Below, in pieces: positions 26,201 through 38,200 of a stretch of 64,000 bases of DNA. Below the pieces are notes generated by a model. It was given only the letters and a program-made list of their open reading frames with translations. It searched no databases and had not been told where the DNA came from. The position numbers and the translations under genes were made by a program. This DNA is from Mesorhabditis belari (taxonomy: Eukaryota; Nematoda; Chromadorea; Rhabditida; Rhabditidae): assembly GCA_958450365.1 (NCBI GenBank), contig CAUEEP010000727.1, positions 2,759,227 through 2,823,226 on the forward strand, written 5' to 3'. Each line of letters opens with the position of its first letter. Position 1 is the first letter of the stretch.

Positions 26201-29200
26201 AGGTTTTGAAGACCTTAAAGGCATTGGCGAATGAATCTTATTTTCAGGAAACATCAATCAGTCATTGCTCACATTGGGAAGGTGCATCACCGCATTGACG
26301 ACAAATGCTGGACATGTTCCGTACAGGTAGAGGGATAGACTGACCTCAAGGCTGTGTCGAGTTTTGAAAACTACCGTAATCCCTCGAGCCGAGATAGATT
26401 GAACAAAATGTAGAATACGGTAGTTTTCGAAAATCAACACGTTTTAGAAAACATATTATTTGAAAATTTGCAGTTTCTTGTGATTTTCAGAGAATCCAAA
26501 CTGACTCGCCTTTTGCAAGACTCGCTCGGTGGTTCAACGGTGACAACAATCATCTCCACAATTTCCCCATCAAGCTCTTCGTTTGAGGTAAAGCGCTATT
26601 ATCAGTCTAAACCATCATTTTGTTAGGAGACAATTTCTACCCTCGAGTACTCCTGTCGGGCCAAAAACATTCGCAATCATCCGGAGATCAATGAGAAGCT
26701 CTCCAGAAAGGATATGCTCAAGGTTTGTTGAAAATATCTATTTTATCCAAAAAGATTATTTCAGGAAATGTCGAAAGCTATCGAGAAACTCCAACGCGAT
26801 CTCCGGTCGGCACGGGAGAAAAACGGGATTTACGTTTCGGAGGAATCATATCAGTATGTTTGAGCAAAAAATGAAGCAATTGAGTTTTGATATAGGGGAA
26901 TGGAGGAGAAGATTCGCGAACAACAGCAAACTATTGAGGAGCTAGCTGGAACCCTCGAGGCGACAATGCAAAAGTGTAACTTGGTTAGTGCTAGCCTTGG
27001 TGGTAGCAGGTTTTTAGTTTCCGCTTCATTAACCTTATCAGTACAAGTATTCAAGCCAGTACCAACCTTGGCAACCTTACCAGCAAACCACCATATCATG
27101 CTTGTCGGAATCAGGCCTCCGTACCAGTTTACACCTACTAGTATCAGCCTTATCTTTACCAGGCTTGTACTAAACCTTGAAGCCGGTACTAACTAGTACT
27201 ACTTCCAACCCAAACCTAATTCTACCTTCGCTTTCTCGGCCGTTTCTTGGCCGATTGCTCTGAAATTTTGTCTACAGATAGAAATCGACATTTTCAGCAT
27301 GTAGACAAAATTTCAGCAATCGGGCAAGAAAACGAGAGTGGAAGTAGGTTTTGTCTGGAATTTCCCCATGTCTAGTACTAACCATAGCAATCTTCCCAGC
27401 ACGAGCCATGTCAGCTATATCATCAAAACCTGGCCTTAATAACAGCGTACAACTCCACAAACTTGTACCAGTCTTATCAAACTCACCAAGATCAAACACT
27501 TGTACCCATACAGCTTCAATATTAATAACCAATACCAAATGCTGTAGATGTTCGAAGACATGGAAATGATGGACGCACAATATCGTTCATTATACGAACG
27601 TCGGATGATCGTGGAGGATCGGTTGAAGCAGAGGGTCGATGAAGTACAATGCACAAAGAAGGTTCTAATTAATCTGGTTTTTGTAGTATTTTGTTTCAGG
27701 AACTCCTCGACTCACAGACTCTGGCTGCTGCTTTGCAGAGCAGTTTGGATGTGATGCACGAGGTGGCGTTGAAGCTTCGGTCACAGGCAACAGAGGTATG
27801 CGAAACTTTGCGAACAGTAGGGGATAGAATTACTAAGGGATTAGATGCAAATCCGATAGTATTAAGTAGAATTGAGGTACTAACAGATTCAAAAACACAA
27901 ATATTCGTTGTTTTCAGTTACAACACACCGCAGTTGATTCAACGATGGATTTGGAAGCCCTATGGGAAAAACTGGATCAAGTGGTTGCTTTGTGCAACAA
28001 GAACTACGATGGTTAGTTGTTTTTTATGCAGTGCTTTACCAAGTTGTTTATATGGAAATAGATCTTTGAGTGATCATATCAACTTCCAAATTTGATTTGC
28101 AATACAAGTTTCAGTATCCAAGACCTTGATGACAACTCTGGCAGGAAAATCCACAAAGGTACAACAAGAAAACGAACTTCAGAAGTCGGAAACCGACTCA
28201 ACATTGCAAAATATTTCGAAAGCACTTGGTTTGCGAATGGTTTCAACAATTTTAATCGAAAAGGTTTTCAGTGGATCACCAAAACAAAATCGATATCGCG
28301 GAGACTGATTTCGTGAGGAATATGAAAAATGTGGCTGAGCAAATCAATTCCGATATTGGACAAGTAAAATAACATGTTTGACTTGATTAAATGAAGATTA
28401 GATCACGGACATGCTCGAAGGATCGACGGGGAAAAGTACTGAGATTTGTGAAGTGAGGAGGAAAGCTTTAGATGAGTACAAGGTTTGTGCTCAAGGCTAA
28501 AATACTATTGTTGAATGCAAAAATGATCTATCAAATCATAAAAGAGTATTATTTTTCTTAAGTGCATATTAAAACTTAAAATTAAATATTTAGAAAGATC
28601 TCGAGACGAGCGTTTCCAATTTGCGTCAAGAGCTGAACGAGTTCGGGGTGCAAACGAAGCAAAACTACGAGAAATTGTCGGACGAACAAGGGAAATTGCA
28701 AAGAAAAGTCGAGCAAATGATCGCCGATGAGAAGACGCATTTGGAGACGGTGGACATGGAAAATCAGCAAAACAAGGAGACACAATGTTTGATGATCAAT
28801 ACGGTAGGATCAAAGAGTCTTTAATCCAGTCTTGAACGATTTGATAGATCAAGTTGTTACATTAGTTACCTTGTACAAGTTGTCTTTAAGCAATGCGTTT
28901 TCTAATGTGCCAAATTTTGCAAGTTATCGTATCTTGGAAAGTTACCGCTTTCTTAAAGGATACCGTAAGCTTCATCAGAAAATTGATTTAGATCAAAGAG
29001 CAAATGGACCGATTTGCCCACGATTTGACAGCCTCACTCCAGAATCAATATGAGAGCAACAAGGAAAGTAAAAATAGCAGGTAAAGCGCAAGTTTAGATT
29101 TTGAATAAACCAATTTAGGATATTATTCGCTGATTCATTAATGGCCGAAGTTTCTACCAATTGCAACTTTATTCGTGAGGAAACAAAACAAAGCCAAGCC

Positions 29201-30414
29201 GTTCTTTCTGACTATGAAACGAAGCAAAATGAGCAATTGTAAGCTTTCTATCAGCTGGATATTTACAGTACAGTACAGTACTGTGTACAAATATTATCCA
29301 AATTCTTTAGCGCTTTGATCGAAAACTCGGGCAGAAATGAGGTTGACATTGCGACGAAGAGCATCAATGAGATAAAAGATTTGGTCGAGAACACGAAGAG
29401 CTCGATTTTGGAAACGAATGCGGTACTGAATACGGTAGAAAGAGTCATCTAATAGAAATTTAAGGACCTTGAACAACAGCGAGAATGCGTTGACAAGGAA
29501 ACGAATCGCGTGATCACCTCGGTACAAGAGATTGTGAAAGAAACGGCGGCTTCGATGGAGGCCTTGTGTCAAAAGCAGGCAAGTTTGGATTCAAATACGC
29601 TTCATAACCAAATAAGTATTCACCGTATACAAATTTTATGAAAATTTGATGTAAAGTGCTTACAAAAACACTTCTAATTTAGAGCGAGCAAAACGTTGGT
29701 TTCCACAAATTTATTTCGGATGAATGCATGGATGCTGATACATTGACAAGTGACCACATCGCGAAGAATTTGCAGCAAATCACACGACAAGGTAACGTTG
29801 AGTTTATTTAATTTAAAGTACTTTTTCCAGGCAATACCCCAATGAAGCGCAAGTACGAGATCTTGGAGGAATGTGAGCATGTTCCTCGCAAAGAGAAACT
29901 CTTGAAAGAACATGGATATGGATTAGCGACAAGGAAATCCCTTTACATGTATGGTTTAATGTGAACGCATATGCGGTGGTTGACTCGGGTTATTAAACGA
30001 GCCAAAATTGATTTTCACTAAGAATGGCTTCAGCGTTAAACATTTGTCAAGTGTTAAACAGGTAAAATGATTAGAAAACACCTATAAAAATATATGGGGT
30101 TCGTAATTAAGCTGTTAAATGTACATATGTGTCCTATAGATGTTGACTGTCAGACTTACTATGATATAAGTTCCAAAGGCAGTACCTTTCCAGGGTTCGA
30201 GACTCGATCTTGACTGCAAACGTCGCAATCCACTCACCCTCGTCTATCACTTTATCGCGGCGAGTTCAAAAGGAAAGTGAGGTAAGAACTTTATTATTAC
30301 GCAATAATAGATTAATAATAAAGTTCAACATGAAGAATATAGCGGTTCAGTATCAAACCTTACTTTTAGAACGACGAAAACGACCGAGAGGTGCTCAAAA
30401 CGATCAACGAATGA
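23222..30414 (+). CDS. bmk-1: Kinesin-5 motor (BMK-1/Eg5/BimC type)
   Basis: Tetrameric plus-end mitotic motor that slides antiparallel spindle microtubules. ATG 23222 follows a TTTCAG acceptor. Motor exons: 23222-23302, 23394-23456, 24002-24057, 24167-24263, about 24314-24412, 24800-24943, about 24983-25109, about 25320-25446, then 25935 to 26722. Motifs: [10 protein letters not shown] start, P-loop GQTGTGKT, switch I NNRSSRSHCVF (spliced across the MITE intron), switch [10 protein letters not shown], and [16 protein letters not shown], typical of kinesin-5. A long coiled-coil stalk follows (26767-29790). A BimC box with a proline-directed T (GNTPMKRKY, about 29831) marks the CDK site. A first possible stop is TGA at 29962-29964. 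A donor at about 29949 (CAT/GTATGG) joined to an acceptor at about 30194 continues the frame ([14 protein letters not shown]) to TGA 30412-30414, and I prefer this end. The symbol is given by inferred orthology to C. elegans BMK-1. Confidence 0.92.
25473..25874. repeat. MITE of the TACCGTAAATA family, 402 bp
   Basis: Starts TACCGTAAATTG and ends AGTATTTACGGTA. Inner inverted blocks include CTCTAATAGAAGCCCCCTAT with AGGAGCGTCGCGTAGTCTAA, matched near 25830-25865. Lies in the kinesin intron that splits the NNRSSRSH switch I motif. No transposase. Confidence 0.8.
27241..27334. repeat. Short inverted repeat in kinesin intron
   Basis: CGTTTCTTGGCCGATTGCTC, then GAAATTTTGTCTACA, is repeated in reverse complement ending at 27334. 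Arms are about 36 bp with a loop of about 22 bp. Could be a small foldback or a structured intron element. Confidence 0.65.
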
Positions 30415-32293
30415 TGCATTATGATTGGCTTTCGAGATGTATATTGATTTGTTTTTATGTATTTAAGTTATGATGGTATTTAAAATTTATTTTCAATGAA
30501 TATCTTCTCAAAATCACGATATTCGCACGGTGAAAGGGGTGGAGTCAGTCTGGGGGAAGAAGGGGAAGAGACCCGTTTGATCACCTCAAAGGGTGGGGTC
30601 AGCACACAAACATTGGATCTTGGGGTCATTCATCTATTGAAAAATTAGACTCTATTCACTTCATTCATTTCATTTACTGTATATCCTTTCTTTTATTCCT
30701 TAAAGATATTCAATTTATCTTTGTCTCCAGATTAACTGAAGATTTTTTGTTTAAGGGATAAACAATGTTCGGATTGGAACAAGTCTGAGTTTTCATAGAA
30801 AGTTTGAGTTTTACGGTAAGGGTGGGGTAATTCTAAACTGCTATAGTTACTTCTAGGCTATTGTAGTTAAATGTAAATTATATCTTTGTTATGCAGTAGT
30901 TTGGAATGCAGGTGCGTAAAATTAAGCTTAAATAGAAGTTTGAGGCATGAAATGTGCCCCAAAAACCGTCAACTCCCGCAAATCCTGAAACCTTCAAGAA
31001 CCAAGTGCTTATTTTAAAGCTTGTTTAGAGATATTCTCTTTTAGATATAATTTTATTATCCAACTCTGTGCTTTATCCGATCTAAACATAGTGTCACTTG
31101 TTCCTTTTTGCTCCATTTTGTTCGACCGGAAACTTTCTCCATTTTCAACAATCGGTTCAAGAACAGGTAGTAAGGGAAAAGTTTCTTAGAAGTGTTGTCC
31201 ATAGGAAAAGAATGAGTAAATGACTGTGACACTAGGTAATTATGCGCGAGACTTGAATATGAGTGAAAGTCTCATCCATTTCCTTCCTTTTCACCTTTCA
31301 CCTTTCATTTCTTCGTCATTCAGGATCTCGATGACTAGATTTTGCTCATTTTCCTTCCGTTCCCATTTTTGACTTCCTTATCGATATGTCTACAGAACTA
31401 ATTACAGTAAATGCTTGAGATTGAATAGGTTTTCAAGTACTCAATATCACTAAATACAATACAGATTTGTTTTGATTCATTGGTGCATAATTCAAAGACT
31501 TCTTATATTGTGGGTTTTATCTACTATATATAAAAGTGTCATTTAAAATAGAAAATTAAAAAATCAAATTTGAGTGGCATTCCGCGGGATCGAACCCGGG
31601 TTGGAAGGTGGGCCGTAGACAAGCGAGCTCCCGAATGCGTTACAGCGACAGAAACCGATTTGGGGATAAAGCTTGAGTTCAACTACAGCGATGGTTCAAA
31701 ACTGCATTGTTGTACTTTTTAAAGCTAAAAACTTGAACAAGTGTGCGCTCATCGTCAGCTTCAGAATGTTTAGATCTTAAGTCGTTACTTGGACTAACTA
31801 ACCAAGTACTGGCTAAAGTAGATTAAGTCGACTTGCTAGTTTTAAAATCAAGCTGCTACTTTTTGTTTTGGCAACACCTCGTTTTCTTGTTTTTGTTCAT
31901 TCACGCTCAATACTCCCTAGGGATAAAAGTGAATTTCCCAATGATGATCTGTCTCTTTTTATTCTTTTAAGCTTTACGTGACAACTGGATTCACCCCTTT
32001 CCCTCTTTTACTCAACGAGAATTACCTAGTGTCGATTCCCGCTCTCACTTGTTCATCCCCCACGCAATTCTCACCATTCCCTTGTTTCGTTTCCGTTTTC
32101 GAGCTAGTACAGCCAAATTTTTGGTACTTATCAAGTTAATTCTTTAGCTAGTAAAGTATTTAATCATTAAAAGTTTAGTGAACGAGCTTGCGAAGTTTTT
32201 GATGTGCCAATCCAGATAGTTGAGTACAAAACGACCGATCGATTCTCTATTTTGTTATCAATCTGATCAAATCACTCATTTTTACAATTTCTT
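30415..32293. other. Intergenic region, kinesin to cysteine-rich gene
   Basis: No protein gene is recognised in 1.9 kb. It contains purine-rich DNA near 30530-30600 and one tRNA-like segment at 31577-31638. It should contain the promoter of the cysteine-rich gene; no clear TATA box was identified. Confidence 0.5.
31577..31638 (-). repeat. tRNA-like pseudogene fragment
   Basis: On the minus strand a perfect RNA polymerase III B-box (GGTTCGATCCC) sits in a T-arm-like CCGGGTTCGATCCCG. Flanking GCATTC and GAATGC could pair as an acceptor stem. Total is 62 nt, too short for a normal tRNA, and there is no convincing A-box or anticodon arm. Confidence 0.4.
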
Positions 32294-35200
32294 ATGTTCT
32301 CGGATTCACTTGGCTGGGGAAGACCCCCCGAAATGAGATTGAAACTCTGGACAGTCATCTATATTCTTTCAATTCTTTTGCAGTACGGTAAAGCACAGGT
32401 AAGAGTAAGAAAAACAAACGATACAGTAAGCAAACAGGTCATAGCTCAATTTTAGATAAAGAAAATTTCTTTAGATATGCTAAAACAGATAGCAAAAAAA
32501 CACTATTAAAACGGTTCAAACAAACTTGGTACATACAAACTGCCACAGGTGATCTCTCCGGTGAAGGCCATAATCTCAAACTCGGTCACCCCATCAGCTC
32601 CATTAAATCCTCCTTGTTGGGAGAGACCAATTGGTTGTGCGATTTGGTGCCCGAATGGATATCGAAGATCTCCTTTGAGTACATGTCTTTGCTCGTGTCT
32701 CGCCTCTCCATGTGCAACGCATCAGTGCTCGGATAGAGAGGTTCGTTAACAGCAAAATTCAAACACTCAACAAATATTGCTTCAAATCAATCTAAAGCTG
32801 TTTTTCATGATACTCAACTGACTAGATAGTCCGTATTTGCAAAAAGGTTTTATATAAAACGTATTTTCAAAAACGGTTCAGTTTTTCTATCGCGATCATT
32901 TACTGAAATAGTATATTGAAATTGACTTTAATTACTCTAAGGTCTTTTTTTATTTCAGTTCTGTGTCGTTCAATATGGCCGTCCGAAATGCGTGTACCAA
33001 GACGAGCAGGGGAAACCGAAAAAGGGTCAGTCTAAATAATGATTTTTAACCCATTCGAAACCGCAGCGTTTTTTCTTTTTTTTCGTCTACGGACCAAGCC
33101 CTTTTTTGACATTTTTGACTCCGAAGCAGTTTATTTATGGTTGGAAAGATGCAAGAGAGTCTCCTACACCATTTATTTTTGATGAAGAACGATTTGGATT
33201 TGACTTCAGTACTTTTCAAAATCCTATATTATTCTTATTTTATCGACGACAAATTAATCAGCATGTTAGTAGGCGAATCTAATAAACATGGAAAAAGGAA
33301 AAAAAAACTGGCAGGATTTCGATGCAAGCTCTTCCTGGCTCTGTATCGTGACTACTGGAGTAGCAGGCCTGGATTAGGAGGATTTTCCCACATGTCCCAC
33401 ATTATGTCAAGAGCAAAATTTGAATCTATTCTTCGAAACCTGCGTTTTTGTGATAATGAACTGGATCCTGCGGGAGATCGGCTTTATAAGATTAGAGCTA
33501 TTATGGAACATTTCAATGCAAAACCAGAGACTGCATTGATTCCGGGTAAATGTAAAACATCTTCTTTGCCCACGTAATTTGTAGATCTGCTACAATTGGA
33601 ATATACATGCAATGCTGAAAAACAGCAAAAAAAACCAATTAATTGAATGAAAATAGCTCAATTAGCGCTGCAGCGAATAATCGCTGCAGCGGTCCGTTCC
33701 TGAGTTTTTGCTGCAGCGATTATTCGCTGCAGAAGTTTCGAATGGGTTAAAGAAAAATAGAGTTCAATATATAAAATATAAAAAGAAACCTAGCCTCGTA
33801 CTAAATTCTAATTTAAAAACGAAAACTAAATCCATTTTTTTTTAGAAAAACCCCGCGCCGAGTGCCCCCGTTTAATCAATGGGCTGTGCGCGTTGAAGTG
33901 CGAAACGGATAAAGACTGCAATGGCCGGTTGGGCTTAGCAAATTTAATCTTGACTAATAAACTATGCAAAAGATAAGCTATGCGGCTAAAGTGGAATTTT
34001 ATTCTAAAAAACTGTTTTCATAATGAGAATTTCCAGCTTGATTTGTTGTCACAATGGTTGTGGGAGGGAGTGCGTGGCGCCGATGGAGTCTCCCTTCCAC
34101 GCGGCGGCCCCAATTCCACAAAGTATTCGAATTTTTGCTTAAAAAAGTGGAATAATGTGGAATAATGTTTACTATTGATATTTAAAAATCGAAAAATTTC
34201 AATCAATTCTTTTCATTGTTAGGCTTTCCAATCATCCCCTCCGCTCGTCCACTTCCACCCGGTCGAATCGGTCAACCATTGATCGGCTTTGAGTCTGAGG
34301 TTGAATCTTTTCATTTGAAATCTGTTAACACATGCACGACGAGGCTTTTTTTGATTTTCCTTCCAGCTCGTCTAAAAACGTTCACAGGCAACCGATTTAC
34401 TTAAGTTAGGGGTCAAAATGAGGAGAAATATTCAGGGATCATTTATCTGAAAACAGATTAAAGAAATATTGTGTTTGAAGAAAGTTTAGAATGTTTTAGC
34501 ATGAGAAATTTCTCGGGTCACCGGTGACCTGGGAATTAATTTGCATTTAAAGGTTCAAAACTCTCTTCAAAGTCAATATTTTTTCAAACAGTTTCCAAAT
34601 AAATGATCCTCAAACATTTCTCTTCATTTTGACCCCTAACTTCAGTAAATGGGTTACCTGTGAACTTTTTTTAAACGAGCTGGAAGGGAAATAACCTACG
34701 CAAAAATCAAAAAACCTCGTCCTGAATGTGCTAATATCATATTATACTACACAAGCTTAAAAGCTCAACAATTGCTATTTTTCGCCGAAAACCACCGTTA
34801 TCTCGTTTTAACTCCGTACCTTTAGCAAGTCACCGTTTTCGGTGATTTTCTAAAAGGCACTAGCGGCACCGTAGTGCGTACGCGATGCTCCGTGTCGGGA
34901 TCGCCCTATAAAAGGCGACGCCCTTTCTCATTACCTCACTTTTTTTTTCGAGACAAGCCGTTTTCTCGCCGGTTTTGAATAGCATCGCGGCGCGAACTAT
35001 TCTCAACCGTTCATCATGTTCTCTTAGAACATCTACTCGTCATTTAAACGTTGCTTCCCTCAGAGGGGTCGACGTTTATACCTTCATTTCGCTTTAGCAG
35101 AACAATTCTTTTTGTTGTGTTTTCTCTTTCGAGCGTAAAGCTTTTGGCTAATCGGGAATGATTTGCCACGCTCAAGGTGGGGTAGATTTAGCTTGACGAG

Positions 35201-38200
35201 CCCTTTGGGTCGTAGCAAATCATTCCCGGGTGCCACCTTCAAGACCCCATAAAAATCTTTTTTCTTTAGAGGATGGATGTCGTGCCCCCGCCCGCGCCAC
35301 ATTCTCGACAAAATTCGAGGTCGCCAAGATCGCGATCAAGGACTTCCTCGGAGGAAAGCTGTGACCGCTCGCCAGCGTCTCTCTCTCGTTCTCGCTCAAC
35401 GTCACGAGATAGCTCTCCAAGCAGAGGCCGATACAGGATCCCGAAGGTCTACGAAAGCGAGAAGAATTTTCCGGAAGCGCCGACGGTGGAACTTCAACCG
35501 GAACGACCAATCTTTCCGCTCCCGGACGAGGCGGTGAAACATTTTGCCATTCAGGCAGGAGGAAACGGGTGGCGATTGTCGGATTTGAAGACGTTCCTCG
35601 AGAAGGTTCCGTCTCCACAGGGACATCACTTGGCACATACGCCAACCCTGGACCGCCAACTGCAAGGAGACGCACAACCGGGAAGGATGCAACTCTCAAC
35701 AAGCATGGCCAGGACTTTTGACGAAGCCGTTAGAAGTTCGCTTGGTTGCGTCTCAATTAGCAAACACCTACTCTCGCTGGGAAACGAGAAGAAAGCCGTC
35801 AGTTACTTGGACACCGTGGAACACATTCTGGCTGCCCTTTGCTCCCAGCTCACCTACCTGCAACGAGATAATGTGTTCAAGTAGGTTGATCGCTGTAAGT
35901 AGAGTATCGTTTCTCTTTAGAGCGCTACATCTTAACATCCACAACGTTTTGCCAGAAGCGGCAAAGGGAATCCTGGACGTGGAAGTCCATGAGGAGTCCA
36001 CCCGCGGGAATCGTCCGCCACTGTTTGGCCCTAAGCTGATCAAGAAGCTCGAGGAGCGAGGAGGATCAGATTTAGTTTCAAGTGGGTGGCTTTTAAAAGT
36101 CCTTTCATGTGTTCACTTTTGCCTTTAGAATTGAAACGATTACGTACACCAGCAAAGGACACCCGAGGAGCGTCATCGGGACAACGACGCATAGAAGGGG
36201 GACCTGCAAGCAAGCGTCTTCGCGCGGATCGTCAGGAGCGCCAACCCGCACCGAGGTACAATTTTAATTTGTTACCTATTGGGGGAAGATTAAAACACTT
36301 CCAAGCAGCTTGGAAAGCGCTGACACCCTGCGAATCCCTACTAGAACCAGTACGGGGCTACCGGCTTAGATTTAATGGACCTCCCCCTGCTTTGACTCCA
36401 GCAGACGGCAGCGTAGAACCCAACGCCCAAGTAGAGGCTATTGCGGTAGAAGTTAATCAGCTGAAAGCCAAGGGCGCAATAGTAGAATGCAAAATTGGTG
36501 AACCGATCTTCCTTTCTCGGATTTTTACGGTCCCCAAGCCAGACGGGTCGCTAAGGCCAATTATTAATCTGAAGCCTTTAAACAAGCGACTACGACACAC
36601 CCATTTTAAAATGGATACAGTCCGATCAATAAGCGAGGTAGTTCGCTCAGGAGATTTCCTGCTGAAACTAGACTTGAAGGATGCATACTTTCACGTACCC
36701 ATCTGCGAAGAGCACACCCCCTACTTAGCGTTCAAGGTGGGAGCCAAGGCGTACAGGTTCACAGTACTCCCATTTGGGTTAAACGACAGCCCGCGAGTAT
36801 TCACCAAGCTGATGAAAGTACCCATAAACTATTTGAGAAGTCAGGGAGTCAGATGCGTAGTCTATCTGGATGATATCCTCATAGCTGCCGCGTCTAGAGA
36901 CGAAGCGATCCATGATTTGAACTTGACCTCACAAACGCTGATTTCACTAGGGTTTACCATCAATTGGGAAAAGTCTTTAACATTCCCCCGGCAATCAATT
37001 GAGTATCTGGGTCTCTGCGTGTCATCGTTGCCACCTAGTCTAGCGATCCCGGTGCAAAAGCGAGAAGCTCTAACAACCTTAACCAGGGCCACGCTAGCGA
37101 GCACGGAGGGGAAAACAAAAACCCACTTACTCGAGACTGTAGTGGGAAAATTCGTGTACTACACCCAAGCAATCCCCTGGCTTGCGTTGTTCCTCCGTAA
37201 GACACAAAGGAAGCTTACGTCTACCATTAGACGCAAAGGCCGTGACTCCTCGCTCCGAATTTCGGAAGACATAAGAAAAGAGTTACTAGAAGCCTGTGAA
37301 ACCTTAGGAGACGCAGGGCCGCTCTCAATGTTGACGCTATCCCATAATAGAATCATCAGTAGTGATGCTTCAAAAGCTGGCTGGGGAGCCGTGTGCGAGG
37401 GACACAGCGCGGGGGGGTCGCTGGACTAAAGAGGAAGCTAAGGCTCATATAAATTGTCTTGAATTAGAAGCAGCCTTTTTGGGCTTGAAGACCTTTGCTA
37501 AGGAGCTTCACAATGCGCACATCCTCTTGGAATTGGACAACACCTCAGCTGTTGCCTACGTAAACAGGTGTGGCGGCACCAGAAGTCCAGCTCTATCTCA
37601 GATCGCAACGCGAATATGGTCTTGGGCTCGAGAAAGGCATTTAACCATCGCAGCCACCCATCGGCCAGGCGCCCAAAACGTTGAGGCGGATTTCTACTCG
37701 CGAAATTTCAAGGATAATCTTGAAATTAACCTATCCGGGGTGGTGACCAATGGGCTGTTTAAAATTTGGGGCGTACCCACGGTGGACTTGTTCGCCTCCA
37801 GGATAAACGCAAAATTGCCCAAATTCTATTCTCTACACCCAGACCCGGAGGCTTTTCGTGTAGACGCCTTTAGATACAAATGGGACCACGAACTGGCCTA
37901 CGCTTTTCCGCCCTTTTCGTTAATCGGAAAGGTTTTGGAGAAAGCGGAAAGAGAATCAGCCAATCTAATTTTAGTCACCCCAGCATGGACAAACCAACGC
38001 TGGATTCCACTGGCCGCACGCCTGACCACACAGCCACCACTTACCTTGAAGCCACTCAAGGGGGTTCCCCTGTTGACAGACGCCCTAGACAATCCTCACC
38101 CGATCTTGCAGAAAGCGAACTTCGGATTATTGGCTTGGAGGATCTGTCCGCCCATTGGCGAAATCTCGGCCTCTCCACTAGAGCAGCAAGCTTGCTACTC

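Noticed and set aside
35220..35702. Minus-strand 160-codon open frame in the DIRS element
   Set aside because: Shadow of the serine/arginine-rich Gag-like frame; no recognisable motif.
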